From assembly GCA_017546585.1 (NCBI GenBank), contig JAFYWC010000079.1, positions 1-53,877 of the forward strand: a stretch of DNA of 53,877 bases, given 5' to 3'. Shown piece after piece: positions 1 through 6,843 of this stretch (its first letter is position 1; every line of letters begins with the position of its first letter). The position numbers and the translations under genes were made by a program. Under the pieces are notes generated by a model, which saw only the letters and a list, made by a program, of their open reading frames with translations, was not told where the DNA came from and did no database searches. This DNA comes from Bacteroidales bacterium. GTDB lineage: Bacteria; Bacteroidota; Bacteroidia; Bacteroidales; UBA932.

Positions 1-648
1 GGAGCATATCTTCTCGGCGTATGGCTCAGGAGAAAGTCCGGCATTGCTCTTCTTCATCCCTTTGTCATCAGCATACCGGTAATCATCGCAGTAATCAAGT
101 TGTTTGACATATCTCCTGAATTCTATATCCAGTCAAATTCTGTCATCGACTTCATGTTAGGACCGAGCGTCGTCTCACTCGGATACCTTCTGTACAGGCA
201 CAGACAGACAATCAGGGAAAATATTGCTGGTATCATGTCTGCCGTAGTGGCTGGCAGCATTATAGGAGTTGTTTCTGTATATCTGCTGTGTCCGGTTCTT
301 GGATTGGATGAGTTTTTTGTCAAGGCTCTCGAAGCGAAATCGGTTACGACACCGATAGCTATGGATATTACCAGATCGGCGGGTGGTGATGTTTCTCTTG
401 CAGCAGTCTCAGTTATAATCTCAGGGTTCATCGGTGCGCTTGTAGGTCCTCTCGCGCTGAAGCTTTTCGGCATCAAGGATCCTGTAGCTAAAGGCCTGGC
501 AATGGGCTGCTCCTCACATGGACTGGGTACGGCCAGAGCTATAGAAATGGGGGCGGTTGAAGGAGCGATAAGCGGCCTTTCAATAGCCCTGATGGGAATC
601 CTTACGGCAGTGATCGTTCCGTTGTTCAATAGCCTGGTAGGATTGTAG
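1..648 (+). CDS. lrgB: LrgB/CidB family membrane protein, 5'-truncated
   Basis: The reading frame is open from base 1, so the gene starts upstream of the window; the TTG at 100 is internal. The visible 215 residues are very hydrophobic with several membrane segments. They carry the family's conserved C-terminal stretch, with the sequences TTPIAMDI and CSSHGLGTARA. LrgB/CidB proteins (about 230 residues) are inner-membrane partners of LrgA/CidA. They were first described as modulators of murein hydrolase export and have since been linked to pyruvate or glycolate transport. The partner lrgA would be expected just upstream. A hairpin follows at 663-690. The gene has no evident link to the glycan genes downstream. 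The family call is firm; the substrate is unknown. Confidence 0.9.
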   Translation, partial: GAYLLGVWLRRKSGIALLHPFVISIPVIIAVIKLFDISPEFYIQSNSVIDFMLGPSVVSLGYLLYRHRQTIRENIAGIMSAVVAGSIIGVVSVYLLCPVLGLDEFFVKALEAKSVTTPIAMDITRSAGGDVSLAAVSVIISGFIGALVGPLALKLFGIKDPVAKGLAMGCSSHGLGTARAIEMGAVEGAISGLSIALMGILTAVIVPLFNSLVGL

Positions 649-662
649 TCCTAAAATAAAAA

Positions 663-690
663 TCGTATCCCCACGCAGGTGAGGATACGA
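663..690. terminator. Intergenic hairpin, possible terminator of lrgB
   Basis: Bases 663-674 pair with 679-690 (TCGTATCCCCAC against GTGAGGATACGA, one mismatch) around a GCAG loop, 15 bases after the lrgB stop. The following plus-strand sequence is AAAATATT, so there is no good U tract. The minus-strand side (ATTTTTATTTTA) is better, so the hairpin may act on either strand. Confidence 0.5.
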
Positions 691-730
691 AAATATTGCG
701 GTCTGCCACTACTGTGTTCTGGCTGCGCGT

Positions 731-952
731 AACTATTCCAGTAAACCAGGAACTCAAAGTAATAATTATATTGCTTTATGTGTTTTAAATTCCGATGCAG
801 TAAGTGCTAATCTGTTGATGAATACAGAGTTGAATACCCCGATTCCAACAAATATTGAAAAAAATCATACAAATATCGTATTATATCGAAAACCCTGTAG
901 AGATATTGATATTCGTGAAATTAATTTGCAACGTGAATTGGCTTTTGGCTAA
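731..952 (+). pseudogene. AT-rich gene remnant, 3' end of an unknown protein
   Basis: A reading frame runs without a stop from 683 to the TAA at 950-952. It has no credible start codon or ribosome binding site and begins inside the lrgB hairpin. From 731 it encodes about 73 residues that look protein-like, with the segments NNYIALCVLNSDAVSANLL and ELAFG at the end. The stretch is clearly more AT-rich than the neighbouring genes. The simplest reading is the tail of a gene that lost its 5' end, perhaps acquired by transfer. I do not recognise the family. A chance open frame in AT-rich DNA remains possible. Confidence 0.3.
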
Positions 953-1023
953 GACGTAGAATTCATAGGGAAACTGTTTTGTATGTGAAACCAAATAAAT
1001 GTTTTTCTGAATTGAACAACAAC

Positions 1024-1054
1024 TTGGTAAAACTTCAAAAAAAATCTACCTTTG
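1024..1054 (+). promoter_or_regulatory. Promoter for the first CotH gene
   Basis: TTG at 1024-1026 and TACCTTTG at 1047-1054 match the Bacteroidetes -33 and -7 (TAnnTTTG) elements with a 20-base spacer. The start codon at 1145 implies an untranslated leader of roughly 85 bases. Confidence 0.65.
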
Positions 1055-1099
1055 CAGCCCCAATGGGAGCACAAAGGCAGTTCAGAAATGAACTCCTTT
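1049..1099 (+). other. Structured leader: two consecutive inverted repeats
   Basis: CCTTTG (1049-1054) can pair with CAAAGG (1072-1077), and CCC-AAT-GGG lies nested inside. The left arm overlaps the -7 element, so as DNA this is a dyad over the start site. Directly downstream, AGTTCA (1079-1084) pairs with TGAACT (1089-1094) around a GAAA tetraloop and is followed by CCTTTTTC, which resembles a weak terminator or attenuator. The function is unknown. Confidence 0.35.
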
Positions 1100-1144
1100 T
1101 TCTGTAACTCCTTGATCTGAAGCTATTTAATATCTTTATACAAT

Positions 1145-3052
1145 ATGCGAAAACTTCTAATTCTATTTATGGCTCTCGTGCATTTGTTGATCGCATGTAC
1201 GGAGAAGCCGGAGCCGACTCCAGAACCAGGTCCAGGACCTGGGACAGGCACAGGCACAGAACCGACTCCAGAACCAGTTCCTGTAAATGTCGTTATTGCA
1301 GTCACCACATCTGATGTCGCTCTTTCTGAGGCATTTGTTGCAGACCTGCAGTTTGAGGTGACTCCGGCAGATTTCGAATTCGATTACACTGTAGGTGTTC
1401 CGGAATGTCAGATCAGCCTTAAGGTGGTGGAGACAGCTGAAGGCCCGTGTGATGCTGCAGAGCCGGTGAACTACAAGATGACGCAGGTGTTGAAGAATGA
1501 AGAAGGTAAATATACTGCGAAGATCAAGGATTCAGGTAAGAGTGCCAGTTACTCAGATAAGGCTATCCTTTCTCTCCAGTATAACGATAATGATGGCAAG
1601 TCTGTGACTGTCAATTCGGAACCTTTTGCTCTGCGTATGACCGGCACTGATATGATCAGTATGACATTTACCAAGGAGGCAAATCAGACAGGTGTATTTG
1701 AGGACTTCGTCCTTGATTATAAGGACGGTGTGTTCAGTGTGAAGTCTCCGCTTATCAGCAGTTCTGATCTTGTGATGTCGTACGAGACTACAGGATATAA
1801 GGTCTATGTCAATGGCGTGGAGCAGGTGAGTGGTGAGACAGTAAACGACTTCTCTTCTCCTGTTACCTACAAGGTCGTATCGGCGGATGGTACAGAGAAG
1901 GAGTATGTAGTAAACGTAACTTATTCCGGTCTTCCGGTCCTCTTCATCAATACTCCAGGTGGTGCAGAAGTGCCTGACAAGCATTCTGACTGGCTATCTG
2001 GAACAGAGATCGTCCTTTATAATTCAGACTGGACGGTAGATTATGAGGGAACTACAGGAATGCGAGGCCGCGGAAACAGTACATGGCATTACCCTAAGAA
2101 GCCATATGCGTTCAAGCTCGACAGCAAGGCAGAGATCCTCGGAATGCCGAAGCACAAGAGATGGGTGCTCCTTGCAAACTGGATGGACCGTACTCTCCTG
2201 AGAAACAGGATTTCGTTTGCAATTGCGATGAAGACAGGTCTTGCGTGGACTCCGCATGGCGAGTTCGTAGAGGTTTTCCTTAACGGAGAGTTCCTAGGCA
2301 ACTACTATCTGTGCGAGCACATCAAGATAGATAAGAACAGGGTGAATATCGATGAACTTGAGGATGACGATGTCGATAGCGGATATATGTTCGAACTTGA
2401 CAGTTATTTTGATGAGGACTATAAGTTCCGTTCGCAGTACTATAATATGCCGTATATGTTCAAGGATCCTGATGAGGTCAATGAAGATCAGTTTGCATTC
2501 ATGCAGGACTATGTGAACAATATGGAGGCATCTTTATATATCAACAGCAGGTTTGCCGATCGCGAATACACCGAGTATCTCAATGTGGATTCATTCATTG
2601 ATTGGTGGCTTGTCCATGAAATTACAGGAAATGCTGAACCAAAGCATCCTAAGAGCTCTTATATGCATAGAAACACAGGCGGCAAACTTACTATGGGACC
2701 AGTGTGGGATTTCGACTGGGAGACCTTCAAGCCTCATAAGAACTACATCATCAAGGATAAGATGTATTATGGCAGACTTTTCCAAGATGCAAAGTTTAGA
2801 GAGCGTGTTAAGGAAAGATGGAGCGCTCTTGAGGCGGGTTTCAGAGAGATTCCTGCATATATCGAGTCAGAGGCGGCTCGTATCAAGAGTTCAGAGTCTA
2901 TGAACCATGAGATGTGGCCTATTACGCCGGAAGGCGGACAGGGTCTTGTAAACGGTGACGAGACACTTACATTCGACGATGCTGTCCAGCGTATGATAAA
3001 AGCATATGAGGACAAACTCGAATGGCTGGATCAGAACATAGCTAATTTATAA
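1145..3052 (+). CDS. CotH-family lipoprotein
   Basis: The 635-residue protein has a signal peptide ending in a lipobox (LLIAC, Cys18), then a Pro/Gly/Thr-rich linker (about residues 20-45) encoded by an imperfect DNA repeat (CCGACTCCAGAACCAG at 1214-1229 and 1262-1277). Two beta-rich domains follow, and a CotH domain spans about 265-600. CotH hallmarks are RGRGNSTW near residue 307, WVLLANWMD, and the acidic WDFDWE near residue 521. CotH proteins of spore-formers are atypical secreted kinases. The role of the Bacteroidota versions, often found beside glycan loci, is unsettled. The gene stands alone, with its own promoter and a strong terminator at 3061-3096. A relative with the same layout is at 48706-50703. 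The fold call is strong; kinase activity is not shown. Confidence 0.85.
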   Translation: MRKLLILFMALVHLLIACTEKPEPTPEPGPGPGTGTGTEPTPEPVPVNVVIAVTTSDVALSEAFVADLQFEVTPADFEFDYTVGVPECQISLKVVETAEGPCDAAEPVNYKMTQVLKNEEGKYTAKIKDSGKSASYSDKAILSLQYNDNDGKSVTVNSEPFALRMTGTDMISMTFTKEANQTGVFEDFVLDYKDGVFSVKSPLISSSDLVMSYETTGYKVYVNGVEQVSGETVNDFSSPVTYKVVSADGTEKEYVVNVTYSGLPVLFINTPGGAEVPDKHSDWLSGTEIVLYNSDWTVDYEGTTGMRGRGNSTWHYPKKPYAFKLDSKAEILGMPKHKRWVLLANWMDRTLLRNRISFAIAMKTGLAWTPHGEFVEVFLNGEFLGNYYLCEHIKIDKNRVNIDELEDDDVDSGYMFELDSYFDEDYKFRSQYYNMPYMFKDPDEVNEDQFAFMQDYVNNMEASLYINSRFADREYTEYLNVDSFIDWWLVHEITGNAEPKHPKSSYMHRNTGGKLTMGPVWDFDWETFKPHKNYIIKDKMYYGRLFQDAKFRERVKERWSALEAGFREIPAYIESEAARIKSSESMNHEMWPITPEGGQGLVNGDETLTFDDAVQRMIKAYEDKLEWLDQNIANL

Positions 3053-3060
3053 ATTAAAAT

Positions 3061-3096
3061 AAAAGGTCTGACAATCATGACATTGTCAGACCTTTT
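3061..3096. terminator. Bidirectional rho-independent terminator
   Basis: AAAAGGTCTGACAA (3061-3074) and TTGTCAGACCTTTT (3083-3096) form a perfect 14-bp stem with an 8-base loop. It ends the CotH gene on the plus strand. On the minus strand it is followed by TTTTATTTTAATT, so it can also end transcription coming from the short gene at 3271-3125. Confidence 0.9.
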
Positions 3097-3124
3097 GCTG
3101 ACCAGTCCGAGTAGGACCGAAGTT

Positions 3125-3271
3125 TTATATCAATCCAAGAAGTTTGCTTCGGCTGAGCATGCATGAACCTACAGATCCCGCTTTCTTGCCCAGCTTTGAG
3201 AACTTGATGGTTGTGTCGCTGTTGATGATGTTCAAAGAGTGTTTCTGAATTGCACTCTTCATAGGCTTCAT
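3125..3271 (-). CDS. Possible small protein of 48 residues
   Basis: The minus strand has an ATG at 3271 and TAA at 3127-3125. The product is small and basic, rich in Lys and Ser, with the segments KSAIQKHSLNIINSD and KLGKKAGSVGSCM and a single Cys. A second ATG four codons in (3262) is an alternative start. Coding composition resembles the neighbouring genes rather than AT-rich spacer DNA. The frame is framed by terminators on both sides (3304-3332 upstream, 3061-3096 downstream), as a separate short transcript would be. There is no signal peptide or membrane segment. I do not recognise the family. It could be a free-standing small protein, a peptide precursor, or the tail of a lost gene. No clear TAnnTTTG promoter is visible in the 32 bases between the upstream hairpin and the start. 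Confidence 0.4.
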   Translation of the reverse strand: MKPMKSAIQKHSLNIINSDTTIKFSKLGKKAGSVGSCMLSRSKLLGLI

Positions 3272-3303
3272 TTAATTGTTTGATTATTAGTGGTTTATAT
3301 AAT

Positions 3304-3332
3304 TGAGGGTCGGGTAAAATATCCGACCCTCA
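3304..3332 (-). terminator. Terminator of the minus-strand GH130-GH92-ROK operon
   Basis: TGAGGGTCGG (3304-3313) and CCGACCCTCA (3323-3332) form a perfect 10-bp stem around a 9-base AT-rich loop, 82 bases beyond the ROK stop codon. The minus-strand sequence after it is AT-rich (ATTATATAAA) rather than a pure U run. The remainder of 3333-3413 shows nothing recognisable. Confidence 0.7.
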
Positions 3333-3413
3333 AGGTTATAATCTGCTGTGTTTCAGCAAAATAGCTGGCGCCCCTTTGAGGGAGCTATCACTATTGTCCT
3401 CGCGATTTCAGTA

Positions 3414-4517
3414 TTATCTGCTGAGCTGATGAAGGGCGAAGGTGTAGGCTCCGAGTGAAACGGCCTTGTTGGCTCCGAGCTTCGAGAGCGCGATGCCGAT
3501 GCGTTTCTGAGGATCATATGAGACCTCGATCTCGCTGTTGTAGATCTTGATCTGTCTCTGCTCACCCTTGATGAACTGTCTGCACTGATCCGGATCGTCA
3601 AGGTCGTACACCTTTGAAGCGAGCTTGTCGATAGCCTCGCCGTTGAGTCTGTATGCCTTGCCTCTGATAGCCTCGAACATAGCGTCCTTCATATACTTGT
3701 ATGCTCCCGCAAGTCCTCCTCCGATCACGACGAGACCGTCGGTGATGGAAACAGTCATTGCGATGACCTCTCCAAGGGTGGCACCCATCTGTGCGAATGT
3801 GCCCTTTGCAGCCTCCAGGTCGCCTTCCTTCAGGCCTTCAGCCACCTCGAAGATGTCCTTAGGCTCAAGTCCGTGCTCCGGATTGCCGGAGAGCTCTCCA
3901 TATATTCTCTTTGCTGCTCTGATCGACACGCCTTCCTCTGCGAATACGCCCGGATGGCCTGGGTACGGAATGCTGAACATCTCGATGCAGGAGTTGTCTC
4001 CGCGGTTCAGCTGTCCGTTCACGACCATTCCCACTCCGAGTCCGGTACCGAGGGTGAAGCCGAGCAGGTTCTTGTACTGCTTGCGGCTGCCGCGCTCGTC
4101 GAGCATCTCGTTTGTCTCCGGCAACAGACCACCGAGCGCCTCTCCATAGGCGAAGAGGTCTCCGTCGTTGTTGATGTAGACAGGCATACTGAACTTCTTC
4201 TTGAGATATGGTCCGAGGGCCACTCCCTCTCTGAATGCAGGGAAGTTCAGGAGCTGTCCGCCGATGATGCCGTTAGGGTAGTCTGCAGGGCCAGGGAAAG
4301 CGAAGCTGATGGCTGCAGGTCTTTCGTCGAGCTGGTCGATGATGGCACGGAATCCCTCCACCATAGTGTTGAGACACTTGTCGAGGTCATCCGCATAAGC
4401 CGGAAGCGTGAGGGGCTCAACGATGAATTCGCCCCTCTGCATCGCTCCGAATACCATATTGGTACCACCTGTATCGAGTGTCAGGATGATACGTGGATCA
4501 GTTTTGTAGTTAATCAT
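3414..4517 (-). CDS. ROK-family sugar kinase
   Basis: The 367-residue cytoplasmic protein has the N-terminal phosphate-binding loop LDTGGTN (residues 14-20), INNDGD with the likely catalytic base Asp118, and a GTGLGVG segment. ROK kinases phosphorylate hexoses such as glucose, mannose, GlcNAc or ManNAc with ATP. The cysteine-rich zinc motif of classical ROK proteins (CxCGxxGCxE) is absent: the corresponding region reads MFSIPYPGHPG, as in some Bacteroidota kinases. There is no DNA-binding domain, so this is an enzyme and not a repressor. It is the last gene of the minus-strand operon, 26 bases after a GH92 gene. It would fit phosphorylation of the mannose freed by GH92/GH125, the GlcNAc freed by GH130, or ManNAc from sialic acid. 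Substrate specificity cannot be read from the sequence. Confidence 0.85.
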   Translation of the reverse strand: MINYKTDPRIILTLDTGGTNMVFGAMQRGEFIVEPLTLPAYADDLDKCLNTMVEGFRAIIDQLDERPAAISFAFPGPADYPNGIIGGQLLNFPAFREGVALGPYLKKKFSMPVYINNDGDLFAYGEALGGLLPETNEMLDERGSRKQYKNLLGFTLGTGLGVGMVVNGQLNRGDNSCIEMFSIPYPGHPGVFAEEGVSIRAAKRIYGELSGNPEHGLEPKDIFEVAEGLKEGDLEAAKGTFAQMGATLGEVIAMTVSITDGLVVIGGGLAGAYKYMKDAMFEAIRGKAYRLNGEAIDKLASKVYDLDDPDQCRQFIKGEQRQIKIYNSEIEVSYDPQKRIGIALSKLGANKAVSLGAYTFALHQLSR

Positions 4518-4543
4518 TATAAGTCTTAGTGCGGTTATGGAAA

Positions 4544-6841
4544 TTATTCTCTGCTGAAAGAGTAAGGTCTGTCCTCCTCCTTTGTACCTCTGCCGAACGA
4601 AGGCTCGCAGTCCATAGCGAAATCGATCTTCGCACCGTCCACGAGTTCTGAATGTCTGAGGTAGTTGTGGCTCCAGTTGCGTCCGTCCACCTTCATATCG
4701 TGGATGTAAGTATCAAGAAGAGCGTCCTTGTCAGTAAGGTTGGCTGCGTTGATCTCGAGTTTCTTGCCGTTCTCGAAGTTCACTACTGCCTTCTTGAAGA
4801 GAGGTGTTCCCACAACGTACTCGTCAGATGCAGGACATACAGGGTAGAAGCCGAGAGCAGAGAACACATACCAGGCAGATGTCTGGCCGTTGTCCTCGTC
4901 GCCGCAGTATCCGTTAGGATTTGCGTTGTAGAGTCTGTTCATAACCTCGCGTACCCACATCTGTGCCTTCCAAGGCTCTCCGGCCCAGTTGTAGAGGTAG
5001 ATCATATGCTGGGCAGGCTGGTTTCCGTGTGCATAGTTGCCCATATTCGCAACCTGCATCTCGGTGATCTCGTGGATGCGGTAGCCGTAGTAGCTGTCGT
5101 CGTAGATCGGCGGAACCACGAATACAGAGTCGAGCATATGCGCGAACTCCTCGCGTCCTCCCATCTCTTCCATCAGACCTTCCACATCGTGGAACACCGA
5201 CCAGGTGTAATGCCAGCTGTTGCCCTCTGTGAATGCGCCACCCCACTTGTATGGGCTGAACGGCTCCTGGAACGAGCCGTCGAGGTTGCGGCCACGCATA
5301 AGGTTGTGTGAAGGATCGAACACATTCTTCCAGTTGCCTGCGCGTGCTGCCCACTTGTCGAGTTCCTCCTGAGGACGGTCGAGCTTCTTCGCGATCTGGA
5401 GGATGCACCAGTCGTTGTATGCATACTCGAGAGTACGTGCTACGTTCTCGTGGATGCCGACATTGTAAGGGATGTATCCGATAGAGTTGTAGTATTCGTG
5501 TCCGAGACGGCCAGTAGAGCTGACCTCAGGGTGAACGTGCTCAGTGCCGTATACGATGCACTCGTAGAGAGTCTCGAGCTCCTGTGTGCTGATGCCCTTC
5601 ATAATGGCGTCAGCCACGACTGAAGCGGAATTGTTGCCGACCATACAGCCTCTGTGTCCGGGGCTTGCCCACTCTGGGAGGAAGCTGTTCTCCTTTGCGA
5701 TGTTTGCAAGGCCGAGCTGAATCTCCTCATTTACAGAAGGATATACAAGGTTAAGGAGAGGGAAGAGTGCGCGGAATGTATCCCAGAAACCGGTGTCGGT
5801 GTAGAGATATCCGTCGCAGATCTGTCCGTTGTAAGGGCTGTAGTGTACAGGCTCGCCAGCCTCGTTGAGTTCGTAGAACTTGCGAGGGAAGAGGGTCGCT
5901 CTGTAGAGGCAAGAGTAGAATGTGCGGTACTGGTCGTCGCTGCCGCCTCCCACCTGGATGCGTCCGAGGACGTCGTTCCATCTTGTCTTGGCAGCATCCT
6001 TCACCTCTGCGAATGACTTGCCTTCAACCTCCTTGAAGTTGGTCCAGGCCTGCTCGAGAGAGATGAATGATGAAGCAGCCTGTGCGTTCACCTTCTCGCC
6101 GCGCTCGGTCTTGAATGTCACGCAGGCAAGAGCGTGGTCGCCTTCGAACTCGGCTCCTGCTACAGCCTTTGATGGGCCTGCATATACTGTGAAGCCTTCG
6201 ATAGGCTTGTCGAACTTCACTACGAACCAGTTGCGGAAGTTTTCGGGAACGCCGCCGCAGTTGCGTGTAGTGTAACCTACGACTGCATTCTCCTCAGGAA
6301 GCACCTTGATGAACGAACCTTCGTTGTATGCGTCCACAACCACTCCTGAAGTCTCTGACTCAGGGAAGGTGAAGAGCATAGATGCGGCTCTGTCGGTAGG
6401 GGTGATCTCCACGTTGATGTCGTGGTCTGCGAGATATACCTGATAGTAGTATGGTCTTGCAGTCTCGCTGAGGTGAGTGAACCAGCTTGCGCGTGCGTCC
6501 TGATCCACGTTTGCAGCGTTGCGTACAGGCATAATGGCGAACTGGCCGTAGTCGTTGATCCAAGGCGAAGGCTGATGTGTCTGCTCGAAGCCGCGGATCT
6601 GGTGGGCGTCATATCTGTATGCCCAGCCGTCACCCATTGTTCCGGTTACCGGAGTCCAGAAATTCATACCCCAAGGGAGTGCGATCGCCGGATATGTGTT
6701 TCCTGTAGAGAAAGAGTGCTCCGAAAGAGAGCCCACGAGGGTAGAGACATAGTCTGCAGGGTTGTCTACAAGTTCAGTCTCCTGTCTGCAGCAGCCCGCA
6801 AGGATGCCGATGGCTGCGATGATGTAAAATATCTTCTTCAT
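4544..6841 (-). CDS. GH92 alpha-mannosidase (exo-acting lipoprotein), first copy
   Basis: GH92 enzymes are calcium-dependent inverting exo-alpha-mannosidases that trim N-glycans or mannans. The start is ATG 6841, giving a signal peptide with lipobox ILAGC (765 residues). A longer frame upstream of it would overlap the preceding gene, and ATG 6841 lies two bases after that gene's stop codon, a coupled arrangement. The N-terminal beta-sandwich covers about 30-270 and the (alpha/alpha)6 catalytic domain about 280-750. Family motifs are GNNSASVVADAI, EGNSWHYTW and GDEDNGQTSAW. The acceptor-site motif reads HGNQP (His605) where the second copy has HGNEP, so linkage preference probably differs. The post-Cys sequence has no strong acidic run, so a periplasmic location is more likely than the surface. 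Linkage preference needs assay. Confidence 0.92.
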   Translation of the reverse strand: MKKIFYIIAAIGILAGCCRQETELVDNPADYVSTLVGSLSEHSFSTGNTYPAIALPWGMNFWTPVTGTMGDGWAYRYDAHQIRGFEQTHQPSPWINDYGQFAIMPVRNAANVDQDARASWFTHLSETARPYYYQVYLADHDINVEITPTDRAASMLFTFPESETSGVVVDAYNEGSFIKVLPEENAVVGYTTRNCGGVPENFRNWFVVKFDKPIEGFTVYAGPSKAVAGAEFEGDHALACVTFKTERGEKVNAQAASSFISLEQAWTNFKEVEGKSFAEVKDAAKTRWNDVLGRIQVGGGSDDQYRTFYSCLYRATLFPRKFYELNEAGEPVHYSPYNGQICDGYLYTDTGFWDTFRALFPLLNLVYPSVNEEIQLGLANIAKENSFLPEWASPGHRGCMVGNNSASVVADAIMKGISTQELETLYECIVYGTEHVHPEVSSTGRLGHEYYNSIGYIPYNVGIHENVARTLEYAYNDWCILQIAKKLDRPQEELDKWAARAGNWKNVFDPSHNLMRGRNLDGSFQEPFSPYKWGGAFTEGNSWHYTWSVFHDVEGLMEEMGGREEFAHMLDSVFVVPPIYDDSYYGYRIHEITEMQVANMGNYAHGNQPAQHMIYLYNWAGEPWKAQMWVREVMNRLYNANPNGYCGDEDNGQTSAWYVFSALGFYPVCPASDEYVVGTPLFKKAVVNFENGKKLEINAANLTDKDALLDTYIHDMKVDGRNWSHNYLRHSELVDGAKIDFAMDCEPSFGRGTKEEDRPYSFSRE

Positions 6842-6843
6842 AG

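Noticed and set aside
731-952. Insertion sequence or transposase remnant
   Set aside because: No terminal inverted repeats, target duplications or DDE-type motifs could be seen; only described as an unknown remnant.
3873-4529. 218-codon plus-strand frame opposite the ROK kinase
   Set aside because: ROK motifs are on the other strand; the frame has no recognisable domain and no start context.
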